Part shown: positions 10,585 to 20,215 of the stretch, piece after piece
How positions within the stretch are numbered: position 1 is the first letter of the stretch
Layout: every line of letters starts with the position of its first letter
DNA from: Meira nashicola
Lineage: Eukaryota > Basidiomycota > Exobasidiomycetes > Exobasidiales > Brachybasidiaceae
Assembly (NCBI GenBank): GCA_001600355.1
Contig: BCJU01000003.1
Coordinates: 1,988,519-2,052,518 of the forward strand
DNA length: 64,000 nucleotides
Direction of reading: 5' to 3'
Position numbers and translations under genes: made by a program
The notes under the pieces: model-generated
Seen by the model: only the letters and a program-made list of their open reading frames with translations
Database searches by the model: none
Told to the model about the DNA's origin: nothing

Positions 10585-11703
10585 TCACTTTTTGCGGAAG
10601 AGTAAGACATCTTATCATAATAGAAAAGAGAGGAGTAAGCATCGACGTAAACAGGTGGACAAATCTTTTCCACTTACCAGTTGCGTATGGATATTCGAAT
10701 ACTCCAGCCGATTGATCGATCCATCTGCGTTGCAATTGCTCATCACTGTTCTCTGCAAAGATTTTGTTAATGCTATCCAAAACTTTCTTTTGATTTTCTG
10801 CAGATTCCATGGAGATGTAACTTTTGCTTGCAATTCTACTGCAAACACCTTCAACGGTTGTAGGAATTCCACGTGTAAGATGAATTTCGGGTAAGATTTC
10901 GTATTGGTTGATTGCCTCAGTTCCATACATTTGCTTCCATGTTCCATGACGATCTGATGGAGTAAGTGAAGAAAGTCAGCTAATCTTATCATTTTATGAA
11001 CATTCAATCAATCATACTCACATTGTCTAGAATTTCCTTCATATACTTCATATGCTTCTCGAACAGCTGCAACCCAATTAGCTGCTTCACGATCTTCCAA
11101 ATTCCAAACGATTGCTAAAATACCACCAGGTTTAAGTACTTTTGCAAGTTGTGACAATGCACCATTCCAATCTTCACACCAATGCCATGCTTGTGCTATT
11201 GTGATTAAATCGATATTACCTTGAAGATTAGGTGCAACTTTTGTTAAATCAATCGTATCAAATAAAGCTGAACCTGTAAATGTTTGTAAATCTTTATCCA
11301 ATCTACCTTCTGCTTTCCATTTAGGTACAATTCCAGTATTCTCATCGAATAAGCTACCATTTAATTGTTTAAGCATTGTTTCACTTGGTTCGATTGCAGT
11401 CACTGTTTGTAACTTATACTTGTTTTGTGTTTCATTTGTACAAGCATCAATTAATAATTTTGTAAAGATTCCAGTTCCCGCTGCTAAATCAACATAATTC
11501 AACTTTGTCGTTTTTGTTGCGTTCAAAATTCCATCAATAGCTGATCTTGGATAATCAGGTCTTGCTTTTGCATATAATTCAGGATTCCATGTTGGCTTAA
11601 AAGATTCAACTTTGAGTGTATCTTTTGTCATTTTGCGTGAAAATTGTTTTGAAATTGTTGATTTCGGTAAGCGAAAGAAAGGTAGAACAATTTTAGATGT
11701 CAT
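10585..11703 (-). CDS. class I SAM-dependent methyltransferase (3 exons)
   Basis: Exons are 11022-11703, 10678-10953 and 10585-10610; introns of 68 nt (GTGAGT...CATCAG) and 67 nt (GTAAGT...GATAAG). The joined product is 327 residues, starting at the ATG at 11703. The last exon supplies only the end, DVLLFRKK. Motif I is YVDLAAGTGIFTKLL (about residue 65), the acidic ribose-binding region is AIEPSETML, and the post-motif III block is LAKVLKPGGILAIVWN. These define a Rossmann-fold methyltransferase like the Crg1 / YHR209W group of fungal small-molecule methyltransferases. The substrate cannot be read from sequence. The first about 25 residues are basic and could be a weak mitochondrial leader, but this is uncertain. 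Confidence 0.85.
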
Positions 11704-12200
11704 GTGAATAAAAAGAAGAGAAGAACGATATGGTGGTTTTTCTTTATAAACTCAAACGAACTCATTATTACGTGCTTCACATCGGAGTACCGATCATATA
11801 TAGACTATGTACTCGGATTTAGTTCGAAAGATGCCGAAAAAGTTTAAACGCCTACTTTATACATGAACTATGCATACACTATGGGGAAAATAAAGGTGGA
11901 AATGGGACGTGTATACCGTATAAAAGTCGCGTTACATTCCTATTCGTGTACTAGAACGTGAAGACTAGTACTATTCTATTTAGAATAGAATAGATAAAAA
12001 TGCACGGGCTTTTCCTTCTTTCTTTTTCGTCCGCCAAAAGCGACCCTAAATACCCGCTAATCTTTGCCGGCAATTCGGTTGCTAAAATGTAACACGACCG
12101 TCATCCCCGTTTCATTAGGAGAGCAGAATGTGTATAGACAAGACAACTACAATTTATTCGTGCTGAGTATACCTTCATTTCAAGATAGTGCTCAGCAAAA
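11704..12200. promoter_or_regulatory. divergent promoter region with two small palindromes
   Basis: The gap holds the upstream regions of the methyltransferase (minus) and VPS39 (plus) genes. Within it are two adjacent perfect inverted repeats: GTACTAG (11948-11954) with CTAGTAC (11965-11971), and CTATTCT (11971-11977) with AGAATAG (11982-11988). They could be binding sites for dimeric regulators or chance AT-rich symmetry. Confidence 0.4.
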
Positions 12201-15200
12201 ATGCATACAGCCATTTCGGCCACTCCAATCCTAACGGGTAGAAAGGAACAAGTTGATGCAATCCTGATTCATGCCGGACAATTGTTACTTGCTGGACCAA
12301 ATAGTTCAATCACAGCATACAATTTACCACAAAAGGGTAACACGATCGAAAATAATGAGTATGAAAAATCGATTGCATCATCCTCATCCTCCTCTCAAAG
12401 TACTCAACAAGCACAATTGAGCAAACCTGCATGGATCGCTCGTTTGAACAAATCAACAAAATCAATTGAACAATTAAAAGTTATCAGAGAAGCAAACGTT
12501 TTCGTTAGTCTTTCCGATCAAACAGTCGCTCTTCATGATATTTTTACCGTTCAAGAAACCGGTAAACAATATTCCTCCAAAAAAGTCGATGGAAATGTAT
12601 CACTTTTACCATCTGCACCTCTAATTCCTTCTGAAGCTAGCACGATTTTGATACAAACAAAAGGTGCAATCTCTTTAGCAATTGATACATCCATTCAACC
12701 AACTCCTAATTCAAATAATGGTTCTGCTACAACTGGTACACAACGTGGAGGGGCCGGTTACCGACATCAAGCAGGACATACTGCAATCGGTAGAGCTTAT
12801 AGACCTTCGGATATGTCGATGGGACGTACAGGAGGCGCAGCAACTGCAACAACAATGCGAAATACCAATAGACCGATCAGCTTACTAGGAATGGAAGAGA
12901 TGAAAAGAGAAAGAGAGCAAAAACGGAAATATATGACTATGCAAGCAAGAGCTGGATTCATTAGAGAAGAGGAAAAAAATGCAACAACAGAAGGTGGAAC
13001 GGAGAGTGGGGTAAGCGTGGTAACAACTTTAGCTGTTGGATGTAGAAGGAAGTTGATCGTCTTCAGATGGGTTGATGGAGCTTTTTGGGATACAAAGGAG
13101 ATTCATTTGCCACACACACCGCGTACATTAGCATTTCCTACGCCGGAGAAATTGTTCATGGGCTATACATCCTCAGAGTATGCAATTCTCACTATCCCTC
13201 TTGCAGCTACATCATCTGTGGCAGATTTGATGGAATCAGGCCCATCCTTGAAACCTGTCGATATACCTTCTTCTAGCTTAGCCGGCACAAGAGTTGATCT
13301 GTACGAATGGAAGCTGAAAACACTCGAAATTCCGCTCGTTGGATCTTTTGACGGTAGCGCAGGCGAAGGTGGCACTGCATCAGATCAAGGTGGTAGTGAA
13401 GGTGGTCAAAAATTGACAAATGCAGCAGCTACAACAGGATCAGGTATGACGGCAATGGCAGGCGCTGCGTTCACAGGCCTGACAGGCTATATGGGTATGG
13501 CCGGAAACAAGAATAGACCTTTGGTATTACAAATTGAGGATGGTGAAGTACTTGTTTGCAGAGAATCAATGGGTGTTTTCCTCAACGAAGAAGGAAGACC
13601 AACTCGACGTGACGGTATTGATTGGACAGTTGTGCCAGAAGAAGTTTTGTACGTCAAGCCATACGTTCTCTCTATTCTGCCACCGAGTGCTGGACGACAG
13701 CTTCCCGCTAATCCACTCTTACAAGTTCGATCGGCAAGCACGTTAGTAGCTGTTCAAACATTACCTTTTCCTCCAGGTACAGAAATTTCAACATTTTCGA
13801 TCAAATCTGGCAATTACCCTTCTGTACGACATCTTACTTCCTCGACTGGAAATAAGCCGCCATTGTATGTCAAAGTTACACCGACTGAGAGAGGTGCGTT
13901 GGAAAAAGATGGATCATCGATTTGGTGTCTTGAGATGAAGAGTTGGGGAAAGCAAGTTGATGAATTAGTGGAAGCAGGAGAATTTCAAGAAGCTTTGGCT
14001 TTACTCAATTCCGTTGATGAAGTTTTATTGGAGGACAAACAAGAAAGGCGGATATACATTGAGTCTCTATATGCTGTCTCTCTTTTCACCAAAGGTCAAT
14101 ACAGTGAAGCGATCGATCACTTTTTGGAACTTGATACCAATCCAGCTCGTGTGATCGCATTGTATCCTGCTTTTATTTCAGGTCCATTAGCAAGAGATCG
14201 ATCTCAATGGCTTGAGATGTTTGGGGCCAAGAAAAAGAAGGCGAAAGGAAGTGAATCTTCTGCAACCGATCATGGAGCTGATACTTCAGACAATATGTCA
14301 ATTCGGTCTGGCAAATCATTTGCTACAGGATTGAACATTCCTCGTGAACAGTCAAGGTTGCGCGGATTGTGGGGAAGACGTCCGCAGAGTATTGTTGGCG
14401 AACCGGAAGGGTTCACTCCTGGAACAAGTCCTGCAAAAGGCGCATCATTGAAGGGTAGCGCAACTACAACTTCAGCATCTCCTCTCGCTATCGCTGCCAC
14501 GAATGAAATGAAAGAGGCAAAAAGTCAACAAATTTCGACAGAGGAATCTCCGGAGAAGCAAGATATCCCTGCCCTTCCAGCTCAACCCAAGGCAATGCCT
14601 TTACCTTCGGAAGACGAAAGAAAGGCTATAGATGCTTTGGGAAGCTTCTTGGCTGATCGTCGAAGAATTTTTAAACCAATTTTAGAACAACAACCTTCCT
14701 CGCATAGTATCACGATGTCACAACTTCGTCACGATCCAGAATGGCTGCTTGGCCTACCCTCACAACCACTTTCATCGCTAGATTTGGAACAATTGACCGC
14801 AGTTGCACAAACTGTAGATACGGCTTTGTTCAAAACGTTTTTGGCTACCAAACCTGGTTTGCTCGGACCGCTTTGTCGATTGGAGAATTGGTGTGAAGTT
14901 GATCAAGTAGAACAGCTATTGATGGGAAGGGAAAAGTATTCGGAATTGATTGCACTTTATGGCGGAAAAGAGATGCATGATAAAGCTTTACAACTTTTGC
15001 GCAAGATGAGCGAAGATGTTGAAGATGTAGAAGATAAAGTGGAACCAACGGTACGCTATCTACAAAATTTGGGACCAGATTACATTGATCTCATTTTGCG
15101 TACTTCTCACTGGGTATTGTCTATGGATGAAGGATGGGGTATGGACATCTTCACTGGGGATACAGGTAAAGTGTCACTTTTGCCTCGATTCGCAATCGTA

Positions 15201-16055
15201 AAAGATTTAGAGTCATTTGACGAACGGATTTGCATTTTATACCTACAATATCTTATCAAAGAACTTCGAGATGGCGATCCTAGCTTGCATGAAAAGTTGG
15301 CATTTCTACTCTTACATCGTGCAGAAAGCATCAAGACTGAGAAAGGCGATGATGAAGAATCTTCGTCAACGAGAAAGAAAGCTTTAGCAGATCTATTGGG
15401 ACATTTGGAATCATCACAGCAATATCGTGCAGAACGTGTTTTAAATCGAGTTCCTACCGAAGAGCGTGATTTTTACGATGTTCGAGCATTATTGTTAGGA
15501 CGTATTGGTCAGGATGAAGCTGCTTTACGAATTTATGTCGATAAGTTGGGTGATCATTCAAAGGCAGAGGAATATTGCAAACGTGTTGTTGCACAAAATT
15601 CTAGCTCGAACGTATTCCTTACTCTTCTAAGGATTTATTTGCGACCGAAACAAGTTAGTAGAATTCAATCAAAGAAACAAGCTGATGCGATCACAGCTGA
15701 GATGCAATTAGAACCTGCTTTACGAATTATAAGTCGATATGGAGCAAAGATTGATGCAAAAGCGGCATTAGATCTTTTACCTTCGATCGTTCCATTATCT
15801 GCTGTTAAATCATTTGCAAGTAAAGCATTACGTCAAACTTATGCACAAAAGAATGAAGAAATGATTTTATCAAAAATTGCAAAAGAACGTTTATTGCAAA
15901 TTGATGAAAGATTGTTGACGTTGCATAGGAGAAGAGTTAAAGTGACGGAAACTAGAACGTGTCCAAGATGTATGAAACGATTGGGTAATAGCGTGATCGC
16001 AGTTACGACTGATGGATCTGTATTGCATTATGGTTGTTCAAAATTCTCCAATTGA
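12201..16055 (+). CDS. VPS39: HOPS complex subunit Vps39/Vam6
   Basis: Single exon of 1284 residues from the ATG at 12201. It is the HOPS tethering subunit that binds Rab7/Ypt7 and acts in fusion at the vacuole and late endosome. The N-terminal third has the beta-propeller (CNH-like) pattern, interrupted by low-complexity inserts. A helical solenoid follows, with Vps39 domain 1 around residues 590-660 (VEAGEFQEALALL). The C-terminal Vps39 domain 2 (about 1170-1280) contains ALDLLPSIVPLSAVKSF and ends in the Zn-binding motif CPRCMKRLGNSVIAV with HYGC. A Ser/Pro-rich insert near 680-800 is longer than in yeast Vam6 (about 1049 residues), which explains the greater length. Expression probably starts from the divergent promoter shared with the methyltransferase gene. 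Confidence 0.9.
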   Translation: MHTAISATPILTGRKEQVDAILIHAGQLLLAGPNSSITAYNLPQKGNTIENNEYEKSIASSSSSSQSTQQAQLSKPAWIARLNKSTKSIEQLKVIREANVFVSLSDQTVALHDIFTVQETGKQYSSKKVDGNVSLLPSAPLIPSEASTILIQTKGAISLAIDTSIQPTPNSNNGSATTGTQRGGAGYRHQAGHTAIGRAYRPSDMSMGRTGGAATATTMRNTNRPISLLGMEEMKREREQKRKYMTMQARAGFIREEEKNATTEGGTESGVSVVTTLAVGCRRKLIVFRWVDGAFWDTKEIHLPHTPRTLAFPTPEKLFMGYTSSEYAILTIPLAATSSVADLMESGPSLKPVDIPSSSLAGTRVDLYEWKLKTLEIPLVGSFDGSAGEGGTASDQGGSEGGQKLTNAAATTGSGMTAMAGAAFTGLTGYMGMAGNKNRPLVLQIEDGEVLVCRESMGVFLNEEGRPTRRDGIDWTVVPEEVLYVKPYVLSILPPSAGRQLPANPLLQVRSASTLVAVQTLPFPPGTEISTFSIKSGNYPSVRHLTSSTGNKPPLYVKVTPTERGALEKDGSSIWCLEMKSWGKQVDELVEAGEFQEALALLNSVDEVLLEDKQERRIYIESLYAVSLFTKGQYSEAIDHFLELDTNPARVIALYPAFISGPLARDRSQWLEMFGAKKKKAKGSESSATDHGADTSDNMSIRSGKSFATGLNIPREQSRLRGLWGRRPQSIVGEPEGFTPGTSPAKGASLKGSATTTSASPLAIAATNEMKEAKSQQISTEESPEKQDIPALPAQPKAMPLPSEDERKAIDALGSFLADRRRIFKPILEQQPSSHSITMSQLRHDPEWLLGLPSQPLSSLDLEQLTAVAQTVDTALFKTFLATKPGLLGPLCRLENWCEVDQVEQLLMGREKYSELIALYGGKEMHDKALQLLRKMSEDVEDVEDKVEPTVRYLQNLGPDYIDLILRTSHWVLSMDEGWGMDIFTGDTGKVSLLPRFAIVKDLESFDERICILYLQYLIKELRDGDPSLHEKLAFLLLHRAESIKTEKGDDEESSSTRKKALADLLGHLESSQQYRAERVLNRVPTEERDFYDVRALLLGRIGQDEAALRIYVDKLGDHSKAEEYCKRVVAQNSSSNVFLTLLRIYLRPKQVSRIQSKKQADAITAEMQLEPALRIISRYGAKIDAKAALDLLPSIVPLSAVKSFASKALRQTYAQKNEEMILSKIAKERLLQIDERLLTLHRRRVKVTETRTCPRCMKRLGNSVIAVTTDGSVLHYGCSKFSN

Positions 16056-16353
16056 AGGCCATATTCCATGTAAATTAGTATATCTACCTAGAATATATTT
16101 TATACCTGAGCGAGGAGTGTATGTATGGAGAAAAGCCTAATTTTTAGGGTCGAACGAAAAGACTGACGTAGTGCGTTTAAATTTTTTCCATGTTCGCGTC
16201 TATTGACCTGCAGCAGCAGAAAAAAAAAATTTGGAAGAATTAAAATTCGTGCTTTTAGCCTAAGCTAAATTGTCTAGTGGGAGTACGACATTAACATCCT
16301 CATTTCCACCACTGATATTCGATTTTGAAGTAAAAGAAAGAAAGTCAGCAAAA

Positions 16354-17511
16354 ATGTTTAAAAGAGTACAAAAGGCTAATGCCGAACATGATAAGCGACT
16401 TAAGAAAGGAATCGAAGAAGAGGATCAAGGACCTAGAGAATTGGCTATGGATATGGATAGCGATAGTGATTCGAGCGAAGGTAGTGACAGTGAATCAAGT
16501 AGTTCAGCATCCAGCAGTGAAGATGAAAAGACTTCAAAAGCAGTAAAGAATGGCAAGACAACAGAGACTGTTTCAAAGAAGAGAAAGCTTGAAGAGGAAG
16601 AAGAAGATTCGGATGATGATGAATCTGACGATGACTCTGATGAAGATTCTGACGAAGGAGAGAGTGCATCCAATGATATCAAGCCCGTCAAACCAGTCGA
16701 TGATGCACTTTTGGATCCTTCTATCCAAAAAGCTCTTGATGAGCCTATCTTCGTTAAGCCAGATGCAATCGTTCGACAAGGCTATACTCACCGTTCTTGT
16801 CATTTATGTCCTCAAACTTTGATCAAAACAGAAAAGATGATTGATACTCATCTTAAATCAGGATCGCATAATCGAAAGGTGAAAAGATACAGTAAAGAAA
16901 CAGAATTACTCAAACCTGAACAGCTTAAAGAACCTTCTGAAGGTGGAATGAGAATTTCGGAATTACGTGAACGAGTAGAAAAAAAGGTAGCAAAACAACA
17001 AGAAGGTCAAAGAAAAGTACGTGCTCATGCTAAACAAATGCAATTGGAAGCTAGACGAAAGAGAGCAGTGAATAAAGCAATAAATCGTCAAGTTAGAAAG
17101 GAAGCTAAAGCAGCAAAGAAAGCAGTAATTGCAGCGGGAGGCAAAAAGATTGATGGTAAATCACCAAACAAAAAGCAAAAAATTGAAGGAGAACAACAAA
17201 AGGAGAAGAAAGTCGTAGCAAATCCTTCTAGTGATGATTCTTCAAAGCAATTTGAGCCAAAAGAGAAAAAACCTAAATCGATCGCAAAAGATATCATTCA
17301 ACAAAAGTTAGCAGTCTTAAAACAAACAGAAAAAGATCCACGCAAATTGACTAAAAAATACGTAAAGAAGCACCTTTTAACGGCTGCTGAAAGAGATGAA
17401 TTGAAAAAGGTTAAAAATCATGAAAGAGCTCAACTCAAATTTGAAGTTAGACAGAGGAAGCGAGAAAAGAAAGCTGCTGCAAATGCTGCTAAAAACGGCT
17501 CTGAAGAATGA
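16354..17511 (+). CDS. acidic/basic nuclear-type protein with one U1-like C2H2 zinc finger
   Basis: The ATG at 16354 (context AAAAATG) gives 385 residues; the open frame continues upstream only from a TTG. Residues 30-125 are a very acidic Ser/Asp/Glu tract with a KKRK cluster. A finger of the C-x2-C...H-x5-H type follows at about 148-172 (CHLC, THLKSGSH), and then NRKVKRY. The remainder is Lys/Arg/Ala-rich and predicted coiled coil. The fold resembles U1-like fingers of nucleolar or RNA-associated proteins (for example the Bud20/ZNF593 type), but overall identity is not recognised. A role in ribosome biogenesis or RNA binding is only a guess from composition. Confidence 0.75.
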   Translation: MFKRVQKANAEHDKRLKKGIEEEDQGPRELAMDMDSDSDSSEGSDSESSSSASSSEDEKTSKAVKNGKTTETVSKKRKLEEEEEDSDDDESDDDSDEDSDEGESASNDIKPVKPVDDALLDPSIQKALDEPIFVKPDAIVRQGYTHRSCHLCPQTLIKTEKMIDTHLKSGSHNRKVKRYSKETELLKPEQLKEPSEGGMRISELRERVEKKVAKQQEGQRKVRAHAKQMQLEARRKRAVNKAINRQVRKEAKAAKKAVIAAGGKKIDGKSPNKKQKIEGEQQKEKKVVANPSSDDSSKQFEPKEKKPKSIAKDIIQQKLAVLKQTEKDPRKLTKKYVKKHLLTAAERDELKKVKNHERAQLKFEVRQRKREKKAAANAAKNGSEE

Positions 17512-17814
17512 GATTATTTTTTCCTAGATTTCGTTATTAATAACACAAAATGTACATGTAGTCCTTCATAAGATAAATTCAATATACATACTCATCCACT
17601 AAAGAGCATACAGTCGTCTATGGTTATCATCAAAACGCACTACAGAAAAATTATTTTGAAACACGCCGAAACGCCGGCGCTTTGCTGCACACGCCCTGCA
17701 CCCTAAAGCTTTACACGTCTAGGCCCTTTTTTTCGGTTCCTTTCTGTTAAACCATCATCGACATCGCCATAGGGGTTTGCAAGGAGGGTAAAGAAGGGTT
17801 ATAGAGAAAGAAAG
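17512..17814. promoter_or_regulatory. short intergenic region upstream of the SERF-type gene
   Basis: This 303-bp gap joins two plus-strand genes. It holds the 3' flank of the zinc-finger gene (TTTTTTCC and AATA-rich) and the upstream region of the small SERF-type gene. A GC-rich patch lies near 17660-17700. No specific element recognised. Confidence 0.4.
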
Positions 17815-18162
17815 ATGACACGTAAGTGTATAACAATCAAATCCAAATCAATCTCATTGATGTTAAATTCCTCATTCTTTTCTTCTTTTTCAGGCGGAAA
17901 TCAAAGAGATCTTGCTCGTGCAAAAAATGCGAAAAAACAAGCAGATGCATCAAAAGGTAAACGTGATGATGGTTTATCGGTTGCTCAAAGAAAGCAACGT
18001 GATGCTGATGCAATGCGAGCAAAACAAGAGGTATGTTGAACGTCTTTTTTCTTTTGCAAGCAGATGATATGAATTGCTGACAAGTTTTCATCCTAAACAT
18101 TTACTACTCTTTCAAAGGCTTCTAAAGCAAAAGCGGAAGGAAAAGATTCATCGGGAAAATAA
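17815..18162 (+). CDS. small SERF/4F5-family protein (3 exons)
   Basis: Exons are 17815-17821, 17894-18030 and 18118-18162. The first exon codes only ATG ACA C; its intron begins GTAAGT and ends TTTTTCAG. The second intron begins GTATGT and ends CAAAG. The product is 62 residues and starts [17 protein letters not shown], the hallmark of the 4F5/SERF family, followed by [15 protein letters not shown] and [18 protein letters not shown]-type proteins are small, highly charged and disordered; in animals they modify amyloid assembly, and their normal cellular role is unsettled. The tiny first exon means the gene is missed if one looks only for long open frames. Confidence 0.93.
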
Positions 18163-18287
18163 TCATATTCATCGTTTAGTGTATCATCGATCATTCATTC
18201 AGCTTTTCAACCTCTCCAATGTGAGACGGATAATAGAATTAGACATTTAGCAAGAAATAACGACGATCGCAGATTCTATTACATAGG

Positions 18288-18986
18288 TTAATTTGGGGTT
18301 CTTTTTCGCTTCGTTCTTGACTTAGTCGGAATAATTGCTGGTATGCTAGGTAAAGCAGATGTGGCTTTGGACGAATTGATTTTTAGCATTTTGTTTTGTC
18401 GAGCTTTTGCTTTCCACCTTTGTTTTTTCGCATTGGCTTTTGCATTTTCGATTTCGAGACGTTCTTTTTGTTCTTCTGTCGCTTTACCATTTTTGATTAA
18501 TTGTCTAATTTGGTGTAATTCTGCCATCTTGGGACTAGATTTTCCGAGCGTTAGTTTAACTCTTGCTCGGTAAATGGCTTGTTTACTTTTGTTGTAAGCT
18601 CTTCTTTTTTCTTGTTCATCAGGCGGTAGGGCTTGAAAAGCTGCTTTGTCCATCTGATAGATTCTTTTACGATATTCCTTCCTGTGATACGACTTCTTTG
18701 CTTTTAATGCGCTTTCTGTTTGGGTAGGACGATTGGAATGGATCGTTCTCGCCGGAGATTCGCTATGGTTTATGTTAACGGGATATTCAATCGTACCAGA
18801 ATGATCTAAAGGTGAAAGAATGTCACTTATATGAATTGGATTTGTTTTAGGACTTGCTATTAATCCATCCCAATCAATTTCTGATGGCGACGGTGAACGA
18901 TGGCGATCATAAGTTGCAACTGCGAAACCCGAATAAAAAATGAAACAATTGAGAAGAATGTTGAAAATCACATTAGAGTATAACAT
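18288..18986 (-). CDS. secreted basic protein, group A (A1)
   Basis: The ATG at 18986 gives 232 residues with an N-terminal signal peptide (about residues 1-24, hydrophobic core NVIFNILLNCFIFY, likely cleavage after AVA). The open frame extends upstream without an ATG. After a Ser/Pro-rich linker (residues 25-95) comes a Lys/Arg-rich helical region with KKSYHRKEYRKRIYQMDK, LPPDEQEKRRAYNKSKQAI, and IRQLIKNGKATEEQKERLE. The last residues are KSRTKRKRTPN, an NLS-like tail. The region from LPPDE to about 75 residues later aligns with the two secreted proteins near 62.5 and 63.3 kb. No Cys-rich pattern or enzyme motif is seen. No known family is recognised. It opens the accessory block of secreted genes and is the only one on the minus strand. 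Confidence 0.75.
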   Translation of the reverse strand: MLYSNVIFNILLNCFIFYSGFAVATYDRHRSPSPSEIDWDGLIASPKTNPIHISDILSPLDHSGTIEYPVNINHSESPARTIHSNRPTQTESALKAKKSYHRKEYRKRIYQMDKAAFQALPPDEQEKRRAYNKSKQAIYRARVKLTLGKSSPKMAELHQIRQLIKNGKATEEQKERLEIENAKANAKKQRWKAKARQNKMLKINSSKATSALPSIPAIIPTKSRTKRKRTPN

Positions 18987-19428
18987 GGTTCGACAGTTTT
19001 TAAGAGAGTGCAGAAGAGGCAGATTGACTGAGTTAATTATGACACGCTGTTTAATGGTTTCAAAATGCCGTACACTGATCAAAGACCCGAGGAAATTCGA
19101 TCGAAACAATGCAGGAAGCTAAATACAAATGATTAATGGCATTATGCCCCTTTTTATTGTGACTTGGGGCCTTTCTTTGGCGATGCCTTCTGTTGTGGTA
19201 TTGATAACTGAAGATGATTGAGAATGATTAGAAGATCGATTGGGACATTATGCTATAATAATTGAAAGTAGTAGCAAACGCTTAGTAAGAGGTTCATTTG
19301 ACCTTATTCTTTAGCCCCGTCTTAATGTGTATACGAATATTGTGACAAGCTCTGAAAAAATAAATTACTTTGTGAGAGGAAGAATGAAAGCTGTTTGCTA
19401 ATCTCTACCACATCTTATTCAACATAAA
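18987..19428. promoter_or_regulatory. divergent upstream region of two secreted-protein genes
   Basis: The gap holds the upstream regions of the minus-strand A1 gene and the plus-strand B1 gene. It is AT-rich. A short hydrophobic frame starts with ATG at about 19145 and ends within 26 codons. It might be a non-functional or alternative leader, but no splice to the B1 body could be shown. Confidence 0.35.
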
Positions 19429-20030
19429 ATGAAATTTAAAGTGATCATGTTATCTTTTTGCTTCTTATAAGTTCTGAAGCAAGTGATCACGGTGAAGTTG
19501 GAGAAGATGGAATTATTTGGCATGATAAACATATAATTCATTTTGGTGGTGATGATATAGGATATTCAAGTAGTAGTTCAAGTGATAGTTCAAATTCAAA
19601 TAATCCACATCGAACACGAAGAGAAAGAGTAAGAAATAATTTAAATTCAAGAATAACACAACACTCTTCCAATTTATCATCATTACGGTCATTATCACCT
19701 TCAAGAACGAGAGAAGCAACTACTGTATCTCTTCCTCCTCCTCAACAAAGGATTGATTCAGAAAATCTTCATCTTTCAACTAGAAATATAAGATCAAGAT
19801 ATCAACGTTTACTTTATCATCGCTTACGTGATTTACAAAGTAGAAGAAGTGAGCATGTTATTGAACAAGTTCCAAGTCAATCGTCTAGACAAAGTGCATT
19901 AATAAATGATCATCATCCAATATCACGTCGAAGAAGAGATAGTGATTCTTCACAATCTAGATCAACGCGAACAAGATCAAATGGAAGTAATGCCATATCA
20001 AGAAATCATCAAAGTGACAGTAGACATTAG
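19429..20030 (+). pseudogene. secreted Ser/Arg-rich protein, group B (B1), with broken leader frame
   Basis: The main frame is open from about 19458 to the TAG ending at 20030 but has no suitable ATG. An ATG at 19429 opens a hydrophobic leader (MKFKVIMLSF...) in another frame, which stops at 19468-19470. The two frames meet at a run of five Ts (19454-19458); one additional T would join leader and body. So this is either a recent frameshift mutation or a homopolymer error in the assembly. The body has IIWHDKHIIHFGG, then Ser-runs, an Arg-rich segment with RSRYQRLLYHRLRDLQ, and an RS-rich C-terminus (SRSTRTRSNGSNAIS). It is clearly related to the next gene (W-x-D-K motif, YRxxxxLLRD-like block, SRTRSxSxNAIS). 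The function is unknown. Confidence 0.6.
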
Positions 20031-20215
20031 AAATTAATGTTTATGTATATGGCAGTGTTTGTTTATGAAATAATGATGATATCACTAAAAATCATACAAT
20101 GCGGATGCAGAATGTATATACACAAGCATTTGCCCCGATATGTGAAAAAGGTGTTATACATATTCTAATCAGCAATATATATTTTACACTCTGACTTCCA
20201 TTCGAAAAACAAAGA

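Noticed and set aside
19145..19225. Hydrophobic mini-frame starting at about 19145 as an upstream signal-peptide exon of B1
   Set aside because: It has no good donor that would join in frame to the B1 body, and the leader at 19429 is closer and explains the frame with a single-base change.
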